DNA from: JAJZAM01 sp027391075
GTDB lineage: Bacteria > Actinomycetota > Acidimicrobiia > Acidimicrobiales > Palsa-688
DNA: 64,000 nucleotides
Assembly (NCBI GenBank): GCA_027391075.1
Contig: DAHYHI010000087.1
Span: 1 to 64,000 of the forward strand
Direction of reading: 5' to 3'
Below are positions 8,521-17,795 of the stretch, piece by piece; the stretch's first letter is position 1, and every line of letters starts with the position of its first letter. Both the position numbers and the translations under genes were made by a program. Below the pieces are notes generated by a model. It worked only from the letters and a program-made list of their open reading frames with translations, was not told the origin of the DNA and did not search any database.

Positions 8521-9782
8521 CCAGTCGGAACTCCACCGGGCTCGAGGTGGCTTACGTACTTCCCGATCCAGGTATTCCAGTCGGTGGCACCAAGGGTGCC
8601 TCGGTGCATGTCGAGTCACTTTGTGCTGCCCTATCTCGTCGAGGGGTCGACGTCACGCTCTACGCAGCTCGAGTGTCAGGGCCGATGACGTCGCGCGGGT
8701 CTGACACCGTGCGAGTTATACCGATAGACGTCGGGCCCGTATCGTCGGGGGATAACGCGGACACGTCTCGCATCGAAGCCGTCGAGAAGTTCTTCGACAA
8801 CGTAGAACGGCACATGTCAGTGCGAAAACCGAGCTGTATCGTCGAGCGGCTGAGCCTGTTTGCCGGCCGTGGAGCTACGCTTGCCAAGTCTCTTGGGGTC
8901 GCACGCATCGTCGAGGTCAATGCCCCGGTAGCCGAGGAACGCAAACGCCATTTCGGGCTGCGCTTCGAAGAGGAGGCACGCGAAGCAGAGCACCGTGCGT
9001 TGAGCGACGCTCAGGTCGTCGCCGTGTCAGCACCGCTGGCAAGCTGGGCCATCCACATGGGCGCCTGTAGCGCCTCAGTAATCGCCAACGGAGCGGACGT
9101 CGACCGGCTCGACCCGAGCCGTCTTTCGGTTCTCGCTCCTACAACAAGGAGGCGGCTCGGCTTCTCTATGTCCCAGCCTGTTATCGGCTTCGCAGGAAGC
9201 TTCAAACCCTGGCATGGCCTTGATGTACTAATCGACGCAGTGTCACTCATCGCCGGATCGGTCCAGCTTGGCCTGCTGATAGTCGGCGACGGCCCCGAAC
9301 GGGACAGGGTGACCGACTCACTGCGAGGGCTCCCACCCGGCGCGACTGTCGTCACTACCGGCGCCGTTGCGTTCTCTCGGGTCCCGGAGCATCTCGCAGC
9401 GATGGATATTGCCGCAGCTCCGTATGTGGCGACCGACTTGTTCTACTTCTCTCCTCTCAAGGTTGTAGAGGCGATGGCTGCTGGACGCACGGTCGTTGCT
9501 TCGGACTTCCCACCAATACGCCAACTCGTCGGCGAGACCGGCGTCTTGGTGGCACCTGGCTCCAGCGACTTGCTCGCACAAGCCTTGCATCGCCTCATCA
9601 GCGATACCGGCACGCGTCGGCTTCTTGGAGCATCTGCCAGGGCGCGCGCGGTGGAGCGCTGCAGCTGGTCGGCTGTAGCCGACGCGCTCATCGCCGAGAT
9701 ACTCGCAGCTTCGGGCGCTTCAAGCGACGCGTCGGCTCCGGATGCAATGCAGATGGGACGGTCGAAGGGAGCTGGCAAGTGA
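8517..9782 (+). CDS. Glycosyltransferase family 4
   Basis: A 421-residue GT4 protein. The N-terminus has a GT-B acceptor loop (PVGGTKGASVHVESLCAAL). The C-terminus has GFAGSFKPWHGLDVLIDA and the donor-binding block EAMAAGRTVVASDFPPIRQL. It starts with GTG in a four-base overlap with the upstream GT4 gene. It is the third glycosyltransferase in the run, so at least three linkages are probably made here. Donor and acceptor cannot be read from the sequence. Confidence 0.85.
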   Translation: MTSRNSTGLEVAYVLPDPGIPVGGTKGASVHVESLCAALSRRGVDVTLYAARVSGPMTSRGSDTVRVIPIDVGPVSSGDNADTSRIEAVEKFFDNVERHMSVRKPSCIVERLSLFAGRGATLAKSLGVARIVEVNAPVAEERKRHFGLRFEEEAREAEHRALSDAQVVAVSAPLASWAIHMGACSASVIANGADVDRLDPSRLSVLAPTTRRRLGFSMSQPVIGFAGSFKPWHGLDVLIDAVSLIAGSVQLGLLIVGDGPERDRVTDSLRGLPPGATVVTTGAVAFSRVPEHLAAMDIAAAPYVATDLFYFSPLKVVEAMAAGRTVVASDFPPIRQLVGETGVLVAPGSSDLLAQALHRLISDTGTRRLLGASARARAVERCSWSAVADALIAEILAASGASSDASAPDAMQMGRSKGAGK

Positions 9783-11557
9783 GCCGCCGCCTGGCGCTGA
9801 CGTCGTGGGAACTGGACTTGACCAGCGTCAAGATACCCCTCTTAGCAGGGCTAGGGTTTTCGCTTGCCAGGGCAGTCCTGCAGTGGCTGGTACCAGTGCC
9901 ACTCAAGGTTGTCTTCGACAATGTGCTTGGAGCTCATCCGCTGCCTCCTGAGCTGCGGTGGCTTCCAGGGGGTCGGCTACCGCTCCTTTACAGCCTGTGC
10001 GGGCTGATGGTCGTCATTGCGGCGCTCCTCGGTGCGTGCTCATACGCTGCCGCTGTGCTCCTCGCCGGAGCCGGACAACGTGTAGTGGTCGACTTGCGTT
10101 GCCGACTTTTCGCCCACCTCACTCGCCAGTCGCGTCACTTCTACACGGGCAGGCCGGTCGGCGACCTGCTAGCTCGCCTCGGCGGTGACGCTCAAGCGAT
10201 GCAAAGCGCCGTGGTCAACGTATTGCCCGTCGTGGCGGAGAACACACTGACCGTCGCCGGCATGCTCGTCATCATGACGATTGTCGACTGGCAGTTCAGC
10301 CTTCTCGCGATTTGCGTCATTCCGGTGCTGGGAGTCCTCGTTCGTCATTATCTCTCCACGATCAGGAACGCTCAGCGGATCGCACGGAGAGCAGAGGGAG
10401 CATCAAGCGCTATCGCTCAACAAGTGGTGGTCGGCCTGGCGGTAGTGCAGGCAGCGGGAGCTGAGGACGACGAGGTCGAACGCTATAGGGCGAGTGCGCT
10501 GGAGGCGCTACAGGCAAGCAAGTTCGCTGTTGTCTTACAGTCACGTTTCACCCCGCTCGTAACATTCGTAATGACCACGTCTACAGCCGCCGTCGTCCTC
10601 ATAGGAGGACGCGAAGTTGTCTCAGGGCGACTCACCCCGGGAGATCTTCTGCTTTTCAGTTCCTACTTCAGGAGTGTGTACACGCCCGTCCGTCAGCTGG
10701 CGAAGCTTGCTGGAACGATGGGGAGGGGCCAGGCCTCCGCCGAGCGGGTCTTGGAGATCCTACATACCCACGACGAAACGCCGGAAGCCAAGGTCCCGGT
10801 GCGGCCCTCGCAGCTACATGGCCGGCTCGAATTCGAGTCGATCTCTTTCTCCTACCCCGGCCGGACTGTCTTCCTTGACGGGATCAAGCTCACCGTCGAT
10901 GCTGGATCACGCCACGCAATCGTAGGATCGACCGGGTCGGGGAAGAGCACGCTTCTACGACTAGCACTGCGCTTCGCTGATCCCGACGCCGGCCGGGTGC
11001 TCTTAGACGGCGAGGACCTTCGAGCGCTCGATGTCCGCTGGCTTCGACGTCAGATCTCCTTCGTACCTCAAGAGGCAGCACTTCTACGACCCACCGTTTG
11101 GGAGAACATAATCTACGGGTCGGACCTGACCAGTCGGAGTGAGGCGATCTCGACGGCTCGTGCCGCCGGCGTTCACGAAGTCATAGCGGGTCTGCGAGAC
11201 GGGTACGACACTGCCGTTGGAGAGGCGGGCTCCGCCCTGTCGGGTGGGCAACGGCAGTGTATCGCTGTCGCCAGGGCCATGGCGAGGGGTGGCCGGCTGA
11301 TCCTCCTGGACGAGCCGACGACGGGGATGGACGCAGCGACACATGCGGTAGTCGCAGAGGCCCTAGCCCGTCTGAGTGAGGGGCGGACCACTTTGATGGT
11401 CACACATCACCTCGCCTCGGTACGAGACGTCGACTCCATCACCGTAATGGACAGAGGAAGGATTGTCGAACATGGAACTCACGGCGACCTCGTCGAATCA
11501 AGCTCCGCCTACCACGCTCTGCTTGTCGCCTCAACAGGTGCCGCGCCCGGTGCCTGA
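9779..11557 (+). CDS. ABC exporter, fused membrane and ATPase domains
   Basis: A 592-residue half-transporter. The N-terminal part, to about residue 320, is a six-helix type IV exporter membrane domain. The C-terminal ATPase has the Walker A motif GSTGSGKST, signature LSGGQRQ, Walker B LILLDEPTTGMD and the switch histidine in VTHHLASV. It starts with GTG overlapping the upstream gene by four bases. As a homodimer it could flip a lipid-linked glycan across the membrane, as MsbA/PglK-like exporters do. The glycosyltransferase neighbours favour that role over drug export. No separate Wzx or Wzy gene is seen in the run. Confidence 0.85.
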   Translation: MSRRLALTSWELDLTSVKIPLLAGLGFSLARAVLQWLVPVPLKVVFDNVLGAHPLPPELRWLPGGRLPLLYSLCGLMVVIAALLGACSYAAAVLLAGAGQRVVVDLRCRLFAHLTRQSRHFYTGRPVGDLLARLGGDAQAMQSAVVNVLPVVAENTLTVAGMLVIMTIVDWQFSLLAICVIPVLGVLVRHYLSTIRNAQRIARRAEGASSAIAQQVVVGLAVVQAAGAEDDEVERYRASALEALQASKFAVVLQSRFTPLVTFVMTTSTAAVVLIGGREVVSGRLTPGDLLLFSSYFRSVYTPVRQLAKLAGTMGRGQASAERVLEILHTHDETPEAKVPVRPSQLHGRLEFESISFSYPGRTVFLDGIKLTVDAGSRHAIVGSTGSGKSTLLRLALRFADPDAGRVLLDGEDLRALDVRWLRRQISFVPQEAALLRPTVWENIIYGSDLTSRSEAISTARAAGVHEVIAGLRDGYDTAVGEAGSALSGGQRQCIAVARAMARGGRLILLDEPTTGMDAATHAVVAEALARLSEGRTTLMVTHHLASVRDVDSITVMDRGRIVEHGTHGDLVESSSAYHALLVASTGAAPGA

Positions 11558-12953
11558 CTCGTCGGCAGCCGGCAGTGTCGCCCGCCCTACGGAGCGGAGG
11601 GTATGCGTCGTGGGTGCAGGTTATGTCGGCCTTACCGCAGCGGCATGCCTCGCACACCTGGGCCACAGCGTCACGTGCGTAGAGGCAAACCCGGGTCGCC
11701 TTGACGTCCTAAGAGGCGGAGGCATCCCGATCCACGAGCCCGGACTTGGTGAGCTCGTATCGGAACAAGTTGCCAACGGCAGGCTGCGTTGGGCAGCCGA
11801 TGTCGCCTCCGGGCTGGGAGACGCTCAAATCGTGCTGCTGTGTGTAGGCACTCCGCCGGCGTCAAGCGGCCAGCCCGACTTGACCCAGCTTGCAGAAGCC
11901 GCCCGCCAAGTCGGCCGGGCCGCCACACAGAGCCTGGTCGTGGTAGTGAAGAGCACGGTTCCGCCGGGTTCGTGCGAGGCGATCGAGCTTATCTGTGCGG
12001 AAGAAGCCGAGTTGGGTGTAACTATCAGGGTCGCGTCGAGCCCCGAGTTCCTTCGCGAGTCGCGTGCCGTGGAGGACTTCCTAAGTCCCGACCGCGTCGT
12101 AGTCGGTGCGAGCGACCCTGAGGTCGTTGAACTAGTAGCGAGTCTCTACCCTCCAGCCAGCCCAGTCGTCAGATGCGACCGCAGGGGGGCCGAGCTCGTC
12201 AAGTACGCGGCAAACACGTTCCTCGCTATCAAGATTTCTTTCGCTAACGAGGTAGCGCAACTATGCGACGCGCTCGGCACGAACGCCCTTGACGTGCTCG
12301 ACGGAGTCGGTGCAGACAACAGGATAGGCAGGCAGTTCCTAAATCCCGGCCCAGGCTACGGAGGTTCGTGCCTGCCCAAGGATGTGTCGGGATTCATAGC
12401 TTTGGGAAGGTCAGCGGGAACTCGAACCTCGCTCGCCTTGGCGGCTCAAGAACAAAACTTGCACTCCCGCATGAGGATCGCCGCTCGCCTTGGGGAAGCT
12501 CTCGGGACCTTGACCGGAAAGCGAATAGGCCTTCTGGGACTGGCCTTCAAGGAAGGCACTGACGACGTTCGCGATTCCCCGAGCGTGCAGATAGCCGAGG
12601 ACCTCGTAGCTAGCGGTGCCACAGTGTCCGCATACGATCCACTAGCTCCTCGAACCTCGACACCTTCGGGAGTAAGACGTCTCATGTCGTCGTTCGAAGT
12701 TATCGATGGAGCCGACGCGGTTGTCATCGGAGTCGATTCCGAGGAGTACCGCAGCCTCGACCCAGTCAAGGTAGCCGAGGTGATGTCGGGTGACGTCGTC
12801 TTCGACGCGAGTGGGGCGTGCAACCTCGTCTCCTGGGGTAGGGCAGGTTTGACCGTCTACGGCGTGGGGCGCGGGACTCCCAGCACCTTCTACCCGGTAG
12901 TGTGGCCGCCGCTATGTTGGACAGTCGGGATGCTGGACGAATCCGTCTACTAA
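11550..12953 (+). CDS. UDP-glucose 6-dehydrogenase
   Basis: A member of the UDP-glucose/GDP-mannose dehydrogenase family, about 467 residues. It has the NAD-binding motif VCVVGAGYVGLTAA, the catalytic cysteine in GYGGSCLPKD, and the C-terminal GLAFKEGTDDVRDSP. It oxidises UDP-glucose twice to UDP-glucuronate, supplying an acidic sugar for surface glycans. The start is uncertain: GTG at 11550 overlaps the ABC gene by eight bases, and in-frame GTG 11538 or ATG 11472 are alternatives. Position at the end of the glycosyltransferase run supports a uronic-acid polymer. Confidence 0.88.
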   Translation: MPDSSAAGSVARPTERRVCVVGAGYVGLTAAACLAHLGHSVTCVEANPGRLDVLRGGGIPIHEPGLGELVSEQVANGRLRWAADVASGLGDAQIVLLCVGTPPASSGQPDLTQLAEAARQVGRAATQSLVVVVKSTVPPGSCEAIELICAEEAELGVTIRVASSPEFLRESRAVEDFLSPDRVVVGASDPEVVELVASLYPPASPVVRCDRRGAELVKYAANTFLAIKISFANEVAQLCDALGTNALDVLDGVGADNRIGRQFLNPGPGYGGSCLPKDVSGFIALGRSAGTRTSLALAAQEQNLHSRMRIAARLGEALGTLTGKRIGLLGLAFKEGTDDVRDSPSVQIAEDLVASGATVSAYDPLAPRTSTPSGVRRLMSSFEVIDGADAVVIGVDSEEYRSLDPVKVAEVMSGDVVFDASGACNLVSWGRAGLTVYGVGRGTPSTFYPVVWPPLCWTVGMLDESVY

Positions 12954-12954
12954 A

Positions 12955-13557
12955 ATGGGAAGTAAGTCCTTGTCACCGTGGCTCCGCCTGAAAGCGTTCA
13001 CGAGTAGCTCGAAGGCGCTACGAGGTCTTCCGGCACTCTACGTCGGATTCCTGGTCTTCGCCGTTGCAGCCGCCGCCATCGCAGCGACAAGCTTCAAGCT
13101 CACGTCGAAGTCTCTACCCGGACCGATCAACGCGTCCTCCCCCGTCGTCAGGCAGTCAAACCAAGCGTCAGCTTCGAGACTTGCCCAGACGGCCGGGGTG
13201 ACTCAGGGTTCCTCACCGAAGGTCTCGTCGCCTGGCACCGCAGCCACCGCGCCGCCCGCCAGCACCACGACGTCAAGTCCGTCACCCGCAGGGATCCCTT
13301 ACTCACCGCCCACGACCACTACACCTCATACGAGCACAGCTGGGTCCTCGCCAATGGTGGTACAGCCAACCCACGATGTCGTGGAGGTGGCCACCCAAAA
13401 CGCTCCGCCGGCTACCAGCGCCCCCCCAGCGGAGCATGCGACGACGACTACGTATGGTATGCCGGCGAGCTCTTCCTCTGGCGATGCCACATCGCCATCC
13501 CAAGAGCCGTCGTCGACTTCGACGACGGCTCCTTCGACGTCATCGGGCGACAACTGA
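12955..13557 (+). CDS. Ser/Thr/Pro-rich single-pass membrane protein, function unknown
   Basis: A 200-residue protein not assigned to any family. A short basic N-terminus is followed by one hydrophobic segment at about residues 28-46 (ALYVGFLVFAVAAAAIAA). The remainder is low-complexity Ser, Thr, Pro and Ala, with many TTTT and SSS runs. The pattern suggests one membrane anchor with a long flexible extracellular stalk, possibly O-glycosylated or wall-spanning. It begins one base after the UDP-glucose dehydrogenase stop and ends eight bases before the histidine kinase start. It is therefore co-transcribed with both the polysaccharide and sensor genes. Confidence 0.65.
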   Translation: MGSKSLSPWLRLKAFTSSSKALRGLPALYVGFLVFAVAAAAIAATSFKLTSKSLPGPINASSPVVRQSNQASASRLAQTAGVTQGSSPKVSSPGTAATAPPASTTTSSPSPAGIPYSPPTTTTPHTSTAGSSPMVVQPTHDVVEVATQNAPPATSAPPAEHATTTTYGMPASSSSGDATSPSQEPSSTSTTAPSTSSGDN

Positions 13558-13565
13558 GCTCGTCG

Positions 13566-15011
13566 TTGCGTCGGCTGCCTCGCATCGGCACCGTAGGAAG
13601 GCTCGCTGGCTTTCACGCGCTTGTGGTCGCGTCCGTACTCGCAATCGTGGCACTGCAACTAACGTTGGAGTTCTCGAATCGCTACCGGGCGACCATAACG
13701 AGGGACCTCTACGAAAACGTAGCGGTCTTCGACCGAGCGGCCGCAACGAGGCCCCCGACGCAGAGCCTCCCCTCATTCGCTCGGGCCTTCCTTGCCTCCC
13801 ACGGAGAGACAGGCGGCGATCAACTCGCAATCGCCTTGCCCCCCTTTCACGCGACCTTGGGCTCCCCGGGGGTGGCGGCTCTCATGTCTGTGCCCGTGGT
13901 CCGCTCGCTCAGCGCGGCGGCTCCCTCGAAGTCGACGATCCGAACAGTCACAGTTGCTGGCGCCCCCACGCTTGTCCTTGCGGTGCCGATTGTCGTAGCC
14001 GGCCGACCAGTCGGCACCTTCTTCACAACCGGCAGCCTTGTCAACTTCCAGGCTGTGCAGCGACGGACGGTGGAGCTAACTGTCGCCGAAGGCACAATTA
14101 CTGTAATCGCTGCCTTCGTCAGCGTCTACCTGCTGTTACGCCGCCTCCTTGGCACGGTCCGCAGGCTTACCCGAACGGCCGCCGAGATCGCCCTCGATGG
14201 CGACTTGGGCATGCGCCTTGACGACCAGGATTCCAGGGACGAGGTAGGCGAGATGACAGCGACGTTCAACGCGATGATCGACAAGATCGAATCCACGATG
14301 ACCTCCCAGAAGCAGATGATGGCAACCGTGTCGCACCAGCTGCGGACGCCTCTCACCGCTGCTAGAGGGCACTTGGAGGTCATGAGCAACGACGATCTAG
14401 CCGACCCAGGATCACGCAAGGAGATCGTCGCCGCCGTTATAGACGAACTCGACCATATGCGCAGGATGGTCGAGAGGCTCCTCCTGCTCGGACGCTCCAT
14501 CGAAGGCGACCTAAAAGACGCTTGCCCAGTAGACGTGCGCTCCTTGATCCTCGACGTCGACCAAGTGGCGAGAGCACTCGCGCCGAGAAGATGGGACGTA
14601 GGAGACATCCCAGACGTCGTGATCGTCGCCGATCTCGACAAACTAAGGAGCGCTCTCCTCAACCTCGTCGACAACGCCGCTAAGGCCACCTCACAGGTCG
14701 ACACGATACGGCTGTCGGCTGTCATGGCGTCGCGCAACCAGGAACGCTACATCGAGTTGGTCGTAGACGACTCGGGTCCCGGTGTTCCAACAGAGATCCG
14801 CCACACGATCCTTGACCGCTTCGGCCGGACAGCTCAGAGCCACCCAGGAGGTTCCGGTATTGGGTTGGCCATCGTCGCAGCTGTTGCGCGCGCACATCGA
14901 GGATACGTCGACATCGGTGACTCGCCCTTAGGTGGTTGTCGCGCAGTCATAGCGGTTCCAGTGCCCGATCCGTCGTGGTCACCGAGTTACAACCAGGTTG
15001 GAGGAGCTTGA
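13566..15011 (+). CDS. Membrane sensor histidine kinase
   Basis: A 481-residue kinase. A transmembrane segment at about residues 17-33 and a second at about 178-193 enclose an extracellular sensor region of about 140 residues. A HAMP-like segment follows. The H-box (SHQLRTPL) places the phosphorylated His near residue 257. The ATPase has the N-box NLVDNAAKA and glycine-rich DDSGPGVP and GGSGIGLAIV. The TTG start has no better alternative nearby. It pairs with the OmpR-type regulator directly downstream. The signal is unknown; linkage to glycan and pilin genes suggests a surface or envelope cue. Confidence 0.87.
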   Translation: MRRLPRIGTVGRLAGFHALVVASVLAIVALQLTLEFSNRYRATITRDLYENVAVFDRAAATRPPTQSLPSFARAFLASHGETGGDQLAIALPPFHATLGSPGVAALMSVPVVRSLSAAAPSKSTIRTVTVAGAPTLVLAVPIVVAGRPVGTFFTTGSLVNFQAVQRRTVELTVAEGTITVIAAFVSVYLLLRRLLGTVRRLTRTAAEIALDGDLGMRLDDQDSRDEVGEMTATFNAMIDKIESTMTSQKQMMATVSHQLRTPLTAARGHLEVMSNDDLADPGSRKEIVAAVIDELDHMRRMVERLLLLGRSIEGDLKDACPVDVRSLILDVDQVARALAPRRWDVGDIPDVVIVADLDKLRSALLNLVDNAAKATSQVDTIRLSAVMASRNQERYIELVVDDSGPGVPTEIRHTILDRFGRTAQSHPGGSGIGLAIVAAVARAHRGYVDIGDSPLGGCRAVIAVPVPDPSWSPSYNQVGGA

Positions 15012-15012
15012 G

Positions 15013-15711
15013 TTGCAGGTCCTTGTCGTCGAGGACGACGACCGAATAGCGTCCTTCCTAGAAAAAGGTCTCCGCTCCGAGGGTCACGCCGTCACGGTTG
15101 CGCCGACCAAGGCTGCGGCGGAACACTGGCTTGCAGCGTCCTTCATGGGCTTCGACCTAGTCCTTCTCGACCTCCGACTCCCCGACGGCGATGGCGTGGA
15201 CCTGCTGCGCGACGCCCGCAATCACGGGCTCCTCGCTCCCGTCATCGTATTGAGCGCCCGGGACGAGCTAGAGGACAAGATAAGAGGCCTCGACTCTGGT
15301 GCGAACGACTACATGACCAAGCCGTTTGCCTTCGACGAGCTCTTGGCACGTATCCGGGCTGTTTGCCGCAGGCCGGGAGAGTCCTCCGCAACCGACTTGA
15401 GCGTGGGAGACCTGAACCTCGACTTGCTTACAAAAGTTGCTAGCCGTAACGGTCGCCGAATCGAGCTCGCCCCGAGAGAATGGGTACTCCTGGAGCTCTT
15501 CATGAGACATCCCGGCCAGGTTCTCTCACGATCCCAAATCCTAAACAACGTGTGGAGTTACAGCTTCGAGCCAGGCTCCAACGTAGTCGACGTGTACGTA
15601 GGTTACCTCCGGCGCAAGATCGACCTGCCGGGGATGACACCTCTAATCCAGACCGTCCGCGGCGTCGGATACCGCCTCGTAACTCCCCCACCTCAGGACC
15701 CTCTGACCTAG
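15013..15711 (+). CDS. OmpR-family response regulator
   Basis: A 232-residue regulator with a receiver domain (acidic pocket E7, D8, D9; phospho-acceptor Asp53 in LLDLRLPDGDG; conserved Lys in YMTKPFAF) and a C-terminal winged helix (LAPREWVLLELFMRHPGQVL, then VDVYVGYLRRKID and TVRGVGYRL). The TTG at 15013 was chosen over TTG 14998 because GGAGGAG at 15000-15006 sits six bases before it and the protein then begins MQVLVVEDD. It lies just after its kinase and just before the pilin genes, which it may control. Confidence 0.9.
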   Translation: MQVLVVEDDDRIASFLEKGLRSEGHAVTVAPTKAAAEHWLAASFMGFDLVLLDLRLPDGDGVDLLRDARNHGLLAPVIVLSARDELEDKIRGLDSGANDYMTKPFAFDELLARIRAVCRRPGESSATDLSVGDLNLDLLTKVASRNGRRIELAPREWVLLELFMRHPGQVLSRSQILNNVWSYSFEPGSNVVDVYVGYLRRKIDLPGMTPLIQTVRGVGYRLVTPPPQDPLT

Positions 15712-15748
15712 AAGGCCAACGGCCACGGCGGCGGAGCACGCGGCCTGC

Positions 15749-15809
15749 TTCGCAGTATTCCCGACTTGCGAACCTGTCGGGTTAAGGGCCGGGGCGATCC
15801 TGCCGACAG
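15749..15809 (+). promoter_or_regulatory. Structured leader before the pilin genes, possible switching RNA
   Basis: Three inverted repeats overlap here: TTCGCA (15749-15754) with TGCGAA (15767-15772), CCCGAC (15760-15765) with GTCGGG (15776-15781), and CTGTCGG (15774-15780) with CCGACAG (15803-15809). The second and third share bases, so they cannot form together. The first and second also interfere. This looks like alternative RNA structures ahead of the first pilin gene. It does not match a riboswitch consensus I recognise. Confidence 0.3.
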
Positions 15810-15846
15810 CTACACGGTGAGCCGGGTCCACAGTCCGAAACGCGCT

Positions 15847-17139
15847 ATGCGCCGAAGCCTGGAAGGTGCGGCCCAGACCAGCAACGGCTTCACCTTGGTG
15901 GAGACCGTGATCGCAGTAGCGATACTCGCCTTGTTGTTCCCGATGTTCCTCTCCGCTGCTACGAGCGGGACCCAAGCAGGCAACCAGGGGCGGATCCGCC
16001 AAGTCGCCACAGTCCTCGCTGACACGGCTCTCGACTTCACACGTGCAATAGACCCGAGCCAACTCCTAGACGGCAGAAGCTCCGGTGGGCCCGCCACGCT
16101 GCCGGCTGGAGTTAACCTGACCAACACAGACCAATACGACGACAGCGCAGGCACTCCGGCGGTGCCGCTGTCGACTACCACGGTCATCGACAATTACACT
16201 TTCACCACGCAGACTTTCATGGGAGTCTGCTACCTTCAGCTGGCCGCAGCCGGCGCTTCGTGCACTACGACCAGCTCGGCCGCTCCGATGGTTCGGGCGG
16301 TCGTAGCCGTGTCGTGGCCCGCCAAAGGTGTCTGTCCCGGCAACGTGTGCGACTACGTCACTTCCAGCCTCATCAGCACCGGCGCCGACCCTAAGTTCAA
16401 CGAGGTCCTTCCTACGGGGACTTCTCCCACACCGTCGTGCCCGTCCGGGGCTACGGCATTAGCCGACAGCGCCACGGCGAGCGACCCTATGTGCGTGTAC
16501 GGAGCATCAGCGCAAGCGAACTCCGGGCCTTTCGCCGACTCCAACCCCCCCTCGGGCTCGGTTGACTTCACGGGAAGCTCGGGATCTTACGGATCGGAAC
16601 TGAGCAGCTCGCCTGGACCTTCTAGCACCAGTTTCACGATCGCAATATGGTTCAAGACGTCCAATCCCGGGGTTCTGATGGGTTTCGCGAACACGGCCAC
16701 AGGATCGGGCGGTTCTAGCTGGGACAAGATGCTCTGGGTAGACGGCTCGGGCAACGTCGTCTTCGGCGCCTACCCGGGCAGTACCGTGGAGATCAAGAGC
16801 TCCGACAGCCTCGACGGCGGAGATTGGCACCTAGCGGTCGCGTCCATCAGCACCACTTCGGGCATGGCCCTATACGTCGACGGTTCGCTAGTGGCCTCCA
16901 ACTCGTCTGTTACATCTTCCCAACCTTATACGGGTTACTGGAACATCGGCTGGGACAACTCATCCGGATGGCCGGACCACCCCGGCCAGGCGTTCCTGCA
17001 AGGTTCGCTTTCAGACGCGGCGTTCTTCCCGTCGGCGTTGTCGAGCTCACAGGTGGCCACCCTTTACGCCTCCGGTTCGCAAAGCACGTGGAGCTCCAAC
17101 GTGACTGCCTACGGCGCTACCAAGGCATGGTCGCTGTGA
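15847..17139 (+). CDS. Prepilin-like protein with C-terminal LamG lectin-like domain
   Basis: A 430-residue protein with a type IV prepilin signal: a 14-residue leader ending NG, then FTLVETVIAVAILAL with the conserved Glu at +5, followed by a hydrophobic helix. The tail from about residue 230 looks like a LamG/concanavalin domain (FTIAIWFKTSNPG, DGGDWHLAVAS, GMALYVDGSLV and a final LQGSLSDAAFFPSALSSSQV). The ATG at 15847 gives a leader of usual length; in-frame GTG 15817 and TTG 15766 would lengthen it. It is probably a minor pilin or pseudopilin exposing a glycan-binding tip. A prepilin peptidase and assembly ATPase are not in this window. Confidence 0.75.
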   Translation: MRRSLEGAAQTSNGFTLVETVIAVAILALLFPMFLSAATSGTQAGNQGRIRQVATVLADTALDFTRAIDPSQLLDGRSSGGPATLPAGVNLTNTDQYDDSAGTPAVPLSTTTVIDNYTFTTQTFMGVCYLQLAAAGASCTTTSSAAPMVRAVVAVSWPAKGVCPGNVCDYVTSSLISTGADPKFNEVLPTGTSPTPSCPSGATALADSATASDPMCVYGASAQANSGPFADSNPPSGSVDFTGSSGSYGSELSSSPGPSSTSFTIAIWFKTSNPGVLMGFANTATGSGGSSWDKMLWVDGSGNVVFGAYPGSTVEIKSSDSLDGGDWHLAVASISTTSGMALYVDGSLVASNSSVTSSQPYTGYWNIGWDNSSGWPDHPGQAFLQGSLSDAAFFPSALSSSQVATLYASGSQSTWSSNVTAYGATKAWSL

Positions 17140-17795
17140 GCGAAACCCGAACCGAGGAGGGCTTCACGCTCATAGAGCTCCTCGTAACTACCGCGATCAT
17201 GGCCCTGGTAGCGGTGATGGTCCTCGTGTCGTTGGTGAACGTCATGACCCAGCAGAACCAGGCGGCCTCCTTGGATCGCACTTCGTCGCAAGTGGGTCTC
17301 GCTTTCATAGCATTGGACAAAGAGATCCGCTACGCAGCGACGATCGACTGTCCCTACGGCTGGACGAGCAGCAGTGCTGGGCCCTGCTCGTCAGCTCCGA
17401 GCGACTCCTCGTCCGTTCCGAGCGGCGATTACGCCCTCACCTTCTACTCCACCTACACCACCGCTACGCTCGGCCACCCGCAGTGCACCGAGCTTCTCTA
17501 CGACACCGCCAGAGGACTTCTCGAACAGCGGACTTGGAACGCGACGGGATCGGTCTCCGGTGCTGGCGGATGGTCGATCATCGGCTCGGGCCTCTCGACC
17601 TCGCCTTCCGCTGCGATCTTCGCAATACCGAACGCTACCAGCGGCTCCATCGTCCGCCAACAAGTGACTGTGTCGCTCGCTGCCTCCTCGGCGGGAACGG
17701 TGCCGGCCGTCTCTTCAACCGCGCAGGTCACCTTCACCGCCGTCAACTCGACCGCGGCGGCCCCTCCCACCTCCTCAGCGTGCCCCTTGTCATGA
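17136..17795 (+). CDS. Prepilin-like protein, PilW/GspJ type
   Basis: A 219-residue protein with a short leader ending EEG, then FTLIELLVTTAIMAL, the classic class-III signal with Glu at +5. The helix is followed by a Ser/Thr-rich region with several cysteines (IDCPYGW, GPCSS, HPQCTE, SSACPLS) that may form disulfides outside the cell. The GTG at 17136 overlaps the previous stop by four bases; ATG 17127 is an alternative. The order V-like, J/W-like, X-like resembles the minor-pilin initiation complex of type IV pili, so this is probably the second core minor pilin. Confidence 0.72.
   Translation: MSETRTEEGFTLIELLVTTAIMALVAVMVLVSLVNVMTQQNQAASLDRTSSQVGLAFIALDKEIRYAATIDCPYGWTSSSAGPCSSAPSDSSSVPSGDYALTFYSTYTTATLGHPQCTELLYDTARGLLEQRTWNATGSVSGAGGWSIIGSGLSTSPSAAIFAIPNATSGSIVRQQVTVSLAASSAGTVPAVSSTAQVTFTAVNSTAAAPPTSSACPLS

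Noticed and set aside
13376..14221. 281-residue plus-strand open frame
   Set aside because: It is very Arg-rich and lies across the Ser/Thr-rich gene and the histidine kinase in another frame, with no family features. The two overlapped genes explain the region.
15712..15846. c-di-GMP-I riboswitch
   Set aside because: Alternative stems are seen, but the conserved core (CACGCACAGGGCAAACC-type) is absent.
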